A DNA stretch of 64,000 nucleotides, from the NCBI RefSeq assembly GCF_023701525.1, contig NZ_JAMQAW010000011.1, forward strand, positions 147,567 to 211,566, in the 5' to 3' direction. The notes below the pieces were generated by a model, which was not told the origin of the DNA, did no database searches, and worked only from the letters and a program-made list of their open reading frames with translations. Each line of letters begins with the position of its first letter. Position 1 is the stretch's first letter. The position numbers were made by a program, and so were the translations under genes. This DNA comes from Streptomyces albipurpureus. GTDB taxonomy: Bacteria > Actinomycetota > Actinomycetes > Streptomycetales > Streptomycetaceae. Shown one piece after another: positions 52,632-61,418 of the stretch.

Positions 52632-52955
52632 ATGAAAGGCAGATTAGGTAGTGCGCTCGGCGTCTTCGGTGCCGTCGCCGTGTTGGGTGTCACATTTCCA
52701 CTCGCCGCACACGCCGCCACGGGAGACTTCACCTATCACACCCAGCCCGGAAACGTTCCGCACACCCTGACCAATCCGATCGACGGCCGCTGCTATCCCG
52801 TGGGTCGTCAGGTTCAGGGGCTGACGGTCAACAACACCGACCGCCGGGCGGTCATGTACGTGGAGAAGAACTGTCGGAACGCCACCGCGGAAGAACTTGA
52901 TCCGGGCCAGTGGGTCGACAACAGCAGTTTTATGTCAGTGCAGTTCAGCAGCTGA
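52632..52955 (+). CDS. Small secreted protein
   Basis: A 107-residue protein with a signal peptide (about 1-29, ending AHAA) and a 78-residue mature part. Two cysteines (DGRCYPVGR and EKNCRNATA) could form one disulphide, and beta-strand patterns such as GLTVNNTDRRAVMYVEKN suggest a compact domain. No family recognised. GAGAGG precedes the ATG at 52632; a GTG one codon earlier is equally placed. It is divergent from the pseudoprotease gene and might be functionally linked. Confidence 0.7.
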   Translation: MKGRLGSALGVFGAVAVLGVTFPLAAHAATGDFTYHTQPGNVPHTLTNPIDGRCYPVGRQVQGLTVNNTDRRAVMYVEKNCRNATAEELDPGQWVDNSSFMSVQFSS

Positions 52956-53041
52956 GCTACCCGGACATCCGAACGCCAGATCCCGGGCGGGGCGCATACC
53001 CACCCGTCCGGCCGGGTGTCGGCTTCGGGTATCGAAGACCA

Positions 53042-53080
53042 GCCTCTCGCCCGCGCCTCCCGCCTCCGGCGGCGAGAGGC
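53042..53080. terminator. Convergent-gene hairpin
   Basis: A perfect 10-bp stem (53042-53051 with 53071-53080) and a 19-base loop in the gap between the small secreted-protein gene and the converging deacetylase gene. Confidence 0.5.
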
Positions 53081-53121
53081 GAGAGACGAGAGGCCGCGCC
53101 TCACTGGTCCCGCTACGACGC

Positions 53122-54159
53122 TCACACGGCCCGGGATCTCAGGTCATCGGCGGACACGAAACGGAGGTTGCGTTCCAACAGTCCCTCGATCACCGCGGGC
53201 AGTGCCTGCACGCTCTCGCGGCGATCCCCTCCGCCGTCATGCATCAGGATCATGGAGCCCGGTCGCGCGTGATCGAGAACAGTCTTGGTGATCTTGTCAG
53301 GTCCTGGCCTGGCCCAGTCCCAGGAGTCGACGTCCCAGAGCGCGAGAGCCGGCCCTTCGGAGCGCAACTCGCCCAACACTTCTGGGGTGCGGGACCCGTA
53401 GGGCGGACGGAACACCGTCGGCACTGTGCCCACCGACCGGTCGAAGGCCTCGCTGGTCCGCTCGATCTGGAGCCGGAACTGTGCCGCGGTCAGATCCGGC
53501 AGGAAGGGGTGTGACCAGGTGTGGTTGCCGAGACTGTGCCCGGCATCCGTGATCCGCCGCACCTCGTCGGGAAGCGCGTTCACATGCGCGCCGACGCAGA
53601 AGAAGGTGGCCTGCACGCGGTAGCGGTCAAGGATCTCAAGGACCTGCCGGGTGAACACCGGATCAGGCCCGTCATCGAAGGTCAGGGCGATCTCCCTGCG
53701 CTCACGTGAGCCGTGCCGAAAGCAGCGTCCCGCCCGCGTGAGCTCTGCCTCCAACGGCTCGCTGCGGCGTATTCCGTCGTGGTAGTCATCGTCCCGCCCG
53801 GTCTGCCCACCGCCTTCCGCCGTCAGCGGGGAAAGAGACGCAAGGTCGTTTCTGGCCCGTTCCGCCAGGGCATGGGCGGACACCGAACCGAAGGCCGGAC
53901 GCTCGGGGAGCACCCAGGGATCGGCCCGGTAGACATCGAGCCTGGCTGCCGTCAGCAGACCGTCCACCAGCCCGTTCGTACTCTCCAGAACGACGGCGCA
54001 GGGCACATCGGCCTCCCGCCCCATCTCGCCGAGCCACCGGGTCAACTCGGGCACCCGCTCCGCACCCCAGCGCGCCGGAGCGGCTGCCCGATTTCCTTCA
54101 GCGTCGAGCACCTCGACGTGGTAGCCGTCGACGGACCAGGCGATTCCCGCGTACAGCAT
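53122..54159 (-). CDS. Polysaccharide deacetylase with IS110-transposase-like N-terminus
   Basis: A 345-residue protein. Residues 1-110 read like the RNase H-like N-terminal domain of IS110 transposases (YAGIAWSVDGYHVEVLDAEG, CAVVLESTNGLVDGLLTAAR). The acidic residue of the usual GIDW is Ala7, while Glu59 is kept. Residues about 150-340 are a complete NodB/CE4 deacetylase: LTFDDGPDPVFT, GHSLGNHTWSHPF, FRPPYGSRTPE, WDVDSWDW and MILMHDGGG. It likely deacetylates a glycan or peptidoglycan sugar, though no signal peptide is seen, which is odd for that job. The ATG has AGGAAG upstream. Confidence 0.82.
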   Translation of the reverse strand: MLYAGIAWSVDGYHVEVLDAEGNRAAAPARWGAERVPELTRWLGEMGREADVPCAVVLESTNGLVDGLLTAARLDVYRADPWVLPERPAFGSVSAHALAERARNDLASLSPLTAEGGGQTGRDDDYHDGIRRSEPLEAELTRAGRCFRHGSRERREIALTFDDGPDPVFTRQVLEILDRYRVQATFFCVGAHVNALPDEVRRITDAGHSLGNHTWSHPFLPDLTAAQFRLQIERTSEAFDRSVGTVPTVFRPPYGSRTPEVLGELRSEGPALALWDVDSWDWARPGPDKITKTVLDHARPGSMILMHDGGGDRRESVQALPAVIEGLLERNLRFVSADDLRSRAV

Positions 54160-54909
54160 GCGTTCTTCCTCACTCGTTCGCCCGGGCGGCAGGGTGCGCC
54201 CGGGGGGCCAGATGAAGGGCGTCGGGCATCGACGAAGCCCGAGCCGGAGCAGTGCGCGTCAACGAACTGGCTTTCAATAGCAGGCAACTTGAAGGGCGGT
54301 GAGGGTTCGATCACGCCCTTCTCGCGCTGGGACTCCACACCGGAGGCCGATGCCCGACGCGAACCGGGGCAGCCATGACCCGGTCGGTCGGCGCCCATGA
54401 GCCGCGATCGCACGGAGTAGGTCCGGTGGGTCGTGGTCCGCCATCTCGCGTGGTGCGTCGCCGATCCCGGTCTCGCGCCGCGCCCGGCGCATGGCGGGCA
54501 ACTCCCTTTCCACCGGGCAGCCTTGGGCCGGCTCGGCGCAGAACCGTTGGGGTGCCGGCCAGGGCAGGTGGTAGCCGGTCCGGGGCCGACGGCGGTGGTC
54601 GGTGTTGAGGTGCGGATGGGTGCGGGTCGTACACGATCTCACCGGAGTCATGGCCAGGCCTCTGCTGAATTCGAGGACCCCCCACGAGACCTCGTCGCAC
54701 ACGTGCCCCCTCGACTGAGGGTGTTGCCGTGCCGCCCGTTCCGGGTGCTTCGGGACCGGTGCATGGCCTGGCCATCACCGATTTCCACGAACTCTCCATT
54801 AAGGCGTCACAAGTACGACACCGGCACGCTATTCTTCGCCATGCCCCGCCGATTGGTCCAGACCATACCTATGTGCGACAGCTGCGCGCTATGCCCGTGA
54901 CCGTCTCTT
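54160..54909. other. Long intergenic region before the NRPS locus
   Basis: About 750 bp without a convincing gene. A minus-strand frame (54274-54702) is rejected for lack of a ribosome site and family pattern. The AT content rises near 54800-54860, the probable NRPS promoter. Confidence 0.45.
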
Positions 54910-57900
54910 GTGCCACCGAGTTCTCTGGATCAACTCCCCACCCGGCCACCACTCCTGGAGGGCACCATCAACGCCTCGCCCACACCGCTGACCGTCCCCG
55001 ACCTGCTGGATTCCAGGGCTGCGAGTCAGCCGGACAGCATCGCCATCCAGGTGCGCGGTGGCGGCACGCTCACCTATGGCGCCTGGCGCGAGCGGGCCGT
55101 CCGGGCTGCCCGCGGGCTGGCAGCCGGTGGGGTGCGGCCCGGCGATCTGGTGGCCCTGCGGTTTACCGACCGCGCCTGGGATCAGTACGCGGTGGCGTTC
55201 CTGGCCGTGCACTACGCGGGAGCGGCGGGGTTGCCACTCCGTGCCGACCTGGCCGAACCCGAGGCCGCACGACTCGCTGAGCTGTGCGGGGTGGGCGCGG
55301 TGCTGACGGAGGCCGACCTTCCGGGTCTTCCCGGAATCATCCACCACACCCTTGCGACCGTCGAGGCGAACCCAACCGGCAACACTGAGAACAGCGACAA
55401 CACCCCACCCGCCCCACCGGATCCATGGGACCCCGCCCAGGTGGTTGGCACCTCAGGAACCACCGGCCTGCCCAAGGGAGTTCTCGCCTCCCACGCCAAT
55501 CTGACAGCAGGCCTACGCCTCAAGCCGCGCCCACGCCCCTATGCCCATTCGCGGCATGCCGTGCACGCCTTCCCGATCGGCACCAACGCGGGTCAGATGA
55601 TGTTGCTCGGCGCCCTGACCGGCGCGCCCAGTACCGTCGTCCTGCCGCGCTTCGACGCCGAGGAATTCGGCCGAGCCGTGGCGGAGTTGGGGATCGGCAC
55701 CGCCTTCCTGGTGCCCTCCATGGCCATTGAGCTACTCAACTCCGGGGTGCCCGCGCGCCATGACCTGTCCAGCCTGCTCCTCCTCAGTTCCTCCGCCGCC
55801 GCCCTGCCGGTACCCGTCGCCCAGGCGCTGACCGAAGCGCTACCGAAGGCCACCGTGGTCAATGTGTACACCTCGGCGGAGGCCGTGCCCGCCCAGATCT
55901 CCATGGTCGTCGACCTGGCCAGGCCCAGCTCGGTGGGCCGGCCCGCCAATCCGCAGGACCTGCGCATCCTCAACGCCGACGGCGGAGCCCTGCCGGTCGG
56001 CGATGCCGGCGATGTCTGGCTGCGCCAACCGGGACCCTCGCGTAGCTACATCGGCGATCCCACCGACGCGACCACCGTCTTCAGCGACGGCTGGGTGCGG
56101 ATGGGCGACCTCGGGCGGCTGGACGCGGATGGCTATCTGCATCTGGTGGACCGGGAGAGCGATGTCATCAAGTCCGGTGCGCTGAAGGTCTCCACCCTAC
56201 GAATCGAAGACGCGCTGCACGAGCACCCGGGGGTCGCGGACGCGGCGGCGCTCGGCGTCCCGCACCCCGTGATGGGCGCGGTTCCCGTCGCGGTGGTGGT
56301 GCCCGCGGCGAAGGGCCTGGACCTCGATGCGCTGAGGCTCTTCCTCAGCACCCGGCTGAGCCGACCCGAACTTCCGGTGCGGCTGTTACTCGCCGGGGAC
56401 CTGCCGCGCAACGCCACCGGGAAGGTGCTGAAGCATCAGCTCCGTTCTCTCTTCGAGACCACCGAGGCGTCGCCGTCCGTGCCGGACGGAAGGCCACCCG
56501 CTACCGCTGTGGAGATACAGCTCGCGGAGCTCTGGCAGGAGGTGCTGGGCCGTCCGGTGCGCAGTGTGGCCGAGGAGTTCTTCGCGCTCGGCGGTGACTC
56601 CTTCCGCGCCGTCCAATTGGCGGCGGCGGTCTCGGAACGGTTCAGGGTGGAGGCCGGTTCCGCGCTGGTCTTCGGTCGTCCCTCGCTGCGGGCCCAGGCC
56701 GCCTGGCTGGAGGATGGCGTGCCGACCTCCGCACCTGAGCAGGTGGACCGGCCCGACGAGAACGCTGATGACGGCGATAAGGAAGCCTCGATTCCACCCT
56801 TCTTGCGCGCTCTACGGGCCCAGCAGCACAGCGTTCCGCTGACCAGCCAGCAGGAGAACTTCCTGGACTGGATGGCCGAGGAGTCAGGGCGGGACGTGGG
56901 CGCGGTCACCGCGTTGTTCCGGGTGACCGACCGGCTGGACCAGCAGGCGCTCGGCCGGGCCCTGACTGAGCTCGTTCGACGGCATCCTTCACTGCGCACC
57001 AGGTTCGTACCGGTTCCCGGCGATGTCCCCGGGCTGGTCCGCACCGTACTGGACGAGGCTCCCAGGGCACGGATCTCCCTGCTGGACGCACCCGGTGCGA
57101 GCGACGCCGAGGTGAATACCCTGCTGATAGCCGAGCGAGATCGGCTCACCGATCTGGGCGAGGACCCAACGGCCCGGCTGCTGGTGGTCAGCCGCGGACC
57201 CAGGGACCATATCGTGCTGCTGGCGGTGCATCATATGGTGGCCGACGGCTGGTCGATCGGCGTCCTCCTGCACGAACTCGGACTCGGGTACGACGCCCTG
57301 CGGCGAGGCCGGCTCCCTCGACTGCCCGAGCACGCCATGCCGTACCAGGACCTGGTGCGGTGGTCGAACGAGCGCTGGTCGGCCGGACGCCGGTACTTCG
57401 CGGCCGCGCTGGAAGGCGCTCCATCCGCCCTCGACCCGTTCCCCGGCAGGCGAGCCGTTGACCAGGTGCACACCACCGCGTACCCCTTCACCGTCGCAGC
57501 CGATCGGGCCGGACGGCTGCGGGAGCGGGCCGGGCTGCTCGGAGTCACCCCCTTCATGGCCGTCGCCACCTTGTGGAGCGGGCTGCTGGCGGCCCGTAGC
57601 GGCCGGTGGGACCTGGTGCTGATGACGCCGGTTCCCGGCAGGACCCGACCCGAGGCACAGCGCGCGGTCGGCTGCCTGGTGCAGTCGCTGCTGGTACGGG
57701 TGGACTGCTCCGGAGGGCCCGGCTTCGCCGAGTTGGCGGAACGGGTGCGACTCGCGGCCACCGGTGCGCTGGACCATCAGCTCTACCCGTACTCCGAGTT
57801 CAAACCCTCGGTGGTGGCGTTCCCGGCCTGGTTGCGCTACGAGAACTGGGCCGCCGACGCCCATCTGCCGGGCCTGCTCTGTGAGCCCTGGGCGCTGCCG

Positions 57901-58086
57901 CGGGGCACCACCGTTCCCTGGCCGCTGCCCGGCGGCGATCTCGGGGTGCCCGAACTGACCGTCGTCGAGCAGCGGGATGGCGGCCTGGACTGCTGGATCC
58001 AGTTCAACGCACTGGCTTTTGAACCGGACGACATCGCAGCGCTGGCGGAGGACTTCACCGCCGCGCTGAACGCGGCCGCGCACTGA
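54910..58086 (+). CDS. NRPS starter protein: acyl-ligase-type A, T, C
   Basis: A 1058-residue protein. An adenylation domain (about 25-510) has ATP loop VVGTSGTTGLPKGVL, NVYTSAEAVPAQIS, GWVRMGDLGRLDADGYLHLV and the catalytic Lys region PRNATGKVLKHQL. It is of the carboxylic-acid (acyl/aryl-CoA ligase) type: the FDxxxxE segment that carries the amino-acid-binding Asp is missing. A carrier domain follows (FFALGGDSFRAVQL, Ser near 562), then a condensation domain (about 635-1055) with HHMVADGWS. It should load a carboxylic acid starter and pass it on. The GTG at 54910 is the first start in the frame; the exact start is uncertain. It is first in a run of NRPS genes. Confidence 0.85.
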   Translation: MPPSSLDQLPTRPPLLEGTINASPTPLTVPDLLDSRAASQPDSIAIQVRGGGTLTYGAWRERAVRAARGLAAGGVRPGDLVALRFTDRAWDQYAVAFLAVHYAGAAGLPLRADLAEPEAARLAELCGVGAVLTEADLPGLPGIIHHTLATVEANPTGNTENSDNTPPAPPDPWDPAQVVGTSGTTGLPKGVLASHANLTAGLRLKPRPRPYAHSRHAVHAFPIGTNAGQMMLLGALTGAPSTVVLPRFDAEEFGRAVAELGIGTAFLVPSMAIELLNSGVPARHDLSSLLLLSSSAAALPVPVAQALTEALPKATVVNVYTSAEAVPAQISMVVDLARPSSVGRPANPQDLRILNADGGALPVGDAGDVWLRQPGPSRSYIGDPTDATTVFSDGWVRMGDLGRLDADGYLHLVDRESDVIKSGALKVSTLRIEDALHEHPGVADAAALGVPHPVMGAVPVAVVVPAAKGLDLDALRLFLSTRLSRPELPVRLLLAGDLPRNATGKVLKHQLRSLFETTEASPSVPDGRPPATAVEIQLAELWQEVLGRPVRSVAEEFFALGGDSFRAVQLAAAVSERFRVEAGSALVFGRPSLRAQAAWLEDGVPTSAPEQVDRPDENADDGDKEASIPPFLRALRAQQHSVPLTSQQENFLDWMAEESGRDVGAVTALFRVTDRLDQQALGRALTELVRRHPSLRTRFVPVPGDVPGLVRTVLDEAPRARISLLDAPGASDAEVNTLLIAERDRLTDLGEDPTARLLVVSRGPRDHIVLLAVHHMVADGWSIGVLLHELGLGYDALRRGRLPRLPEHAMPYQDLVRWSNERWSAGRRYFAAALEGAPSALDPFPGRRAVDQVHTTAYPFTVAADRAGRLRERAGLLGVTPFMAVATLWSGLLAARSGRWDLVLMTPVPGRTRPEAQRAVGCLVQSLLVRVDCSGGPGFAELAERVRLAATGALDHQLYPYSEFKPSVVAFPAWLRYENWAADAHLPGLLCEPWALPRGTTVPWPLPGGDLGVPELTVVEQRDGGLDCWIQFNALAFEPDDIAALAEDFTAALNAAAH

Positions 58087-58328
58087 GCCGCATTCGCCAC
58101 CACTGCCCCACCGCGTACCGCACCGCAACTTCGGCAACACCGCCTGGCTCCTCACTGAGGCACGGCTCAACCAAGACGCCCGCTGCTGATCACCGGGCCA
58201 AGGTCGCACCAGCACCGCCCGCGCCGCCTCCGTACTGCCGAGCCGCCGCCGCATCAAGACGCCCGGCTCCGCCCCTTGCCCTCCCTACCCGCCCCGCCCC
58301 GAGCGCCCGGACTGACTGAGGAATCCCT

Positions 58329-61300
58329 GTGACCAGCATCCCTACCAGCCCTGCCCAGCAGGGCATTTGGGTCAATGAGCGGCTCGGCCCGCTCGGCTCC
58401 GTCCACCACATGCCGTTCGCCGTGCACTTCGAGGGGGTGCTGAACGAGGCGGCGCTGACGGCTGCCTGCGCCGACCTGGCAGCACAACATCCGGCGCTGT
58501 CCAGGGCCATCCGGGAAGAAGACGGCCTGCCCGTTCTGATACCGGCCGCGACACCGCAACTGACGATACGGCAGACGACGGCCGCGCGACTGACCGCGGA
58601 GCTGGCCGAGCTGAGCGCGGTGCCGTTCGACCTCGCGATCGGACCACCGGCCCGATTCACCCTGCTGCGGACCGATCGCACTCATGCCACCTTGTTGGTC
58701 GTGGCGCACCACATCGCCTTTGACGGCGCCTCCACCGATGTGTTCCTCCGCGACCTCGCGGCCCGCTACGCCCACCGCACCGGTGGGGGCCCCGCCCCCG
58801 CTCCATCCCCGTTGGCCACGGCGACGACCGGCGGCGAGGAGACGGCCGTGGGCCCGTTGGCCCTGGCTGCGGCGAGCGCCCACTGGGCCGATCGGCCGCT
58901 GCCCGAGGCCGCGGTGCTGCTCCCCGGCCTCCTTGCGGAGCCATCGGATGGCGTCGGACCCGGTGCGGCGGTGTCGTTCGATGTGCATCCGCAGCTGCGC
59001 GCCGATCTCGCGGTCACCGCCGAGAAGCTCGGGGTCACCCTCTTCGAACTGCTGCTGGCAGCGCTGCACACCCTGCTGTCGCGCTACGGCAATGAGCGCC
59101 CGGCGGTGGCGGTCGACCTCGGTACCCGCAGCCCCGAGACCGTTGACCGGATCGGCGTACACGTCAATGAGCTGCCCGTGGTCACGGCCCCCGAACCGAG
59201 ACTGCCGTTCGGTGAATTCGCCCGCGAAGTGCGCACCGAGTTGCGCGCCGGCTATCCACACCGCGGGGTGCCGTTGGCCCGTGCCGTCCGGGGACTGCGC
59301 CCGGGCGTGGCGCTCGCCCCGGTGTCGTTCACCTATCGTCGCCGTATCGCCCCGGTCGAGTTCGTGGGGCTGAGCACCACCATCGACTGGGTGCTCTTTC
59401 CTGGCACCGCGCGCGGTGCGCTGCGGGTGCACCTGGTGGACGGCCCGGACCGGCTCGGGGTGCTGCTGATGTATCGGACGCGGCTGTTGGCTCACGACCG
59501 GGCCGAGCGCATCGGCGCCCATCTGCGCCAACTGCTCGCCTCGATAGTGGCCGCCCCGGGAGCCGCGCTCGCCGACCTGTCCCTGGTGGACGAGGCGGAG
59601 TCGGCACCGGTGCGCGGCCCGGCGGCCGCCCCCGAAGCGATGGGCGCCACTCTGCCTTCCCTGCTGATCGGCGCCTTCGCCTCGCACCCCGAGCGAGTCG
59701 CCGTTCATTCGGGCGAACTCACCTACACATACGCGCAGTTGGCCGCAGGCGCACGGGAGTTGGCCGGCCGGCTGGTGGCGGTCGGGGTCACACCGGGCAC
59801 GGTGGTCGCCGTCTGCGCCGAGCGTTCGCCCGAGATGCTGGCCGCCGTGCTCGCCGTCACCCTGGCCGGTGGCGTGTATCTGCCCGTCGACCCAACGTAC
59901 CCGAGCGAACGGATCGCCTTTGTGCTCGCCGACGCCGGGGCACCGGTCGCGCTGGCCCAGCGGCGCACGGCCGAGCGGGTCGCCGGCCAGGGCCGGATCC
60001 TGTTGCTCGATGATCTGTTGTGCACCGCTGGGGCCCCAGCGACCGATCCCGTTGTGCTGCCGACGGTGACACCGGATGACCTCGCCTATCTGATCTACAC
60101 CTCGGGGTCCACCGGCCGCCCCAAGGGTGTCGAGGTGCCGCATGGCGCACTGGCCCATCTACTCCTCGCCTTCCGCGGTCAACTGGCCGCCACCCCTGAG
60201 GACAGCTGGCTGGCCGTCACCTCGCTCTCCTTCGACATCTCGGCCCTGGAACTGCTGTTGCCGCTGGTCACCGGCGGCCGGGTGGTGATCGCCGATGAGG
60301 CACAGGTCCGTGACGGCCGGGCGCTGACCGGCCTGGTCGAGCGGCACGCGGTCACCCATCTCCAGGCGACTCCGTCCGGCTGGCGGCTCATGCTGGACGC
60401 CGGGCTGAGAGCACCCGGCCTGACGGCACTCAGCGGTGGCGAGGCGCTCTCGCTGCCGCTCGCCCGACGACTGCGCGAGCGGGTGGGACGGCTGTGGAAC
60501 GTCTACGGGCCGACCGAGACCACCATCTGGTCCACCAGCGCCGAACTGCCTCCCGCACCGCGGGAGGTGAGCATCGGCCATCCGATCGCGGGCACCACCG
60601 CCCTGATCCTGGCCTCGGACGGACGCCCCGTACCCCACGGCGTGGCCGGTGAACTGGCGCTCGGCGGCGCGGGCCTGGCCCGGGGCTACCGCAACCGCCC
60701 GGAACTCAACGCCGACCGCTTCATCACCCACACCGAGACAGGAGCGCGCTACTACCGCACGGGTGACCTGGCCCGGCTGCGACCCGACGGCGGGTTGGAC
60801 TGCCTGGGCCGACTCGACGACCAGATCAAGCTGCGTGGCCATCGGATCGAACTGGGCGAGGTGGAGGCGCGACTCCAGGAGCACCCCGCGGTGGCGACGG
60901 CTGCCGTCGCCGTGCGCGGCTCGGCAGAGGAACCGCGCGGTCAGGTGCTCGCCGCCTACCCGGTCTGGCGGGTGGGCCTACCCATACCGACGACCGCCGA
61001 ACTTCGTGCCTTCCTCGCCCTGACACTGCCGGATGTGATGGTCCCCGCGGTCTTCCATCCGCTCCCCCGACTCCCCCTGACGCCGAACGGCAAGACCGAC
61101 CGGCGCAGTCTGCCCGAACCGGTCCATGAGCAGCCGACGAACGATCCAGCGAGCGTGACGGACCAGTCGGACGAGCCATGGGACGAGCTGACCACCGAGG
61201 TGGCGGCCATCTGGTGCGAAGTGCTGGGCCTGCCCTCCATCGGCCTGTACGACGATCTGTTCGACCTCGGGGCGCACTCACTCACCATCACCCAGGTCGC

Positions 61301-61418
61301 GGCGCGCATCAGACGTCGACTCGGCGCAGAGGTGCCCCTCCAGGTGTTCTACGACGAGCCCACGGTGGCCGCGGTGAGCGATGCCGTCACCCTTGAACTG
61401 CTGTCCGAGGAGAGCTGA
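58329..61418 (+). CDS. NRPS module C-A-T, glycine-like code
   Basis: A 1029-residue NRPS. The condensation domain (about 1-420) carries HHIAFDGAS and VHVNELPV. The adenylation domain (about 445-900) has YTSGSTGRPKG and GRLDDQIKLRGHRIELGEVE. The carrier domain (about 950-1025) has LFDLGAHSLTITQ. Specificity residues read from FDISALE, LQATPSGW, LSGGEA and NVYGPTETTIW give D-I-L-Q-L-G-V-I-W-K, one change from the published glycine code DILQLGLIWK. Because the upstream protein also ends in a condensation domain, two C domains meet here. It starts 242 bp after the first gene, and its stop overlaps the next start (TGATG). Confidence 0.88.
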   Translation: MTSIPTSPAQQGIWVNERLGPLGSVHHMPFAVHFEGVLNEAALTAACADLAAQHPALSRAIREEDGLPVLIPAATPQLTIRQTTAARLTAELAELSAVPFDLAIGPPARFTLLRTDRTHATLLVVAHHIAFDGASTDVFLRDLAARYAHRTGGGPAPAPSPLATATTGGEETAVGPLALAAASAHWADRPLPEAAVLLPGLLAEPSDGVGPGAAVSFDVHPQLRADLAVTAEKLGVTLFELLLAALHTLLSRYGNERPAVAVDLGTRSPETVDRIGVHVNELPVVTAPEPRLPFGEFAREVRTELRAGYPHRGVPLARAVRGLRPGVALAPVSFTYRRRIAPVEFVGLSTTIDWVLFPGTARGALRVHLVDGPDRLGVLLMYRTRLLAHDRAERIGAHLRQLLASIVAAPGAALADLSLVDEAESAPVRGPAAAPEAMGATLPSLLIGAFASHPERVAVHSGELTYTYAQLAAGARELAGRLVAVGVTPGTVVAVCAERSPEMLAAVLAVTLAGGVYLPVDPTYPSERIAFVLADAGAPVALAQRRTAERVAGQGRILLLDDLLCTAGAPATDPVVLPTVTPDDLAYLIYTSGSTGRPKGVEVPHGALAHLLLAFRGQLAATPEDSWLAVTSLSFDISALELLLPLVTGGRVVIADEAQVRDGRALTGLVERHAVTHLQATPSGWRLMLDAGLRAPGLTALSGGEALSLPLARRLRERVGRLWNVYGPTETTIWSTSAELPPAPREVSIGHPIAGTTALILASDGRPVPHGVAGELALGGAGLARGYRNRPELNADRFITHTETGARYYRTGDLARLRPDGGLDCLGRLDDQIKLRGHRIELGEVEARLQEHPAVATAAVAVRGSAEEPRGQVLAAYPVWRVGLPIPTTAELRAFLALTLPDVMVPAVFHPLPRLPLTPNGKTDRRSLPEPVHEQPTNDPASVTDQSDEPWDELTTEVAAIWCEVLGLPSIGLYDDLFDLGAHSLTITQVAARIRRRLGAEVPLQVFYDEPTVAAVSDAVTLELLSEES

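Noticed and set aside
53122..54159. Insertion sequence IS110
   Set aside because: Only the N-terminal domain resembles the transposase; the C-terminal transposase domain and IS ends are absent and the chain continues into an intact deacetylase.
54274..54702. Minus-strand open frame before the NRPS genes
   Set aside because: No ribosome site and no recognisable domain; composition fits a shadow frame in GC-rich DNA.
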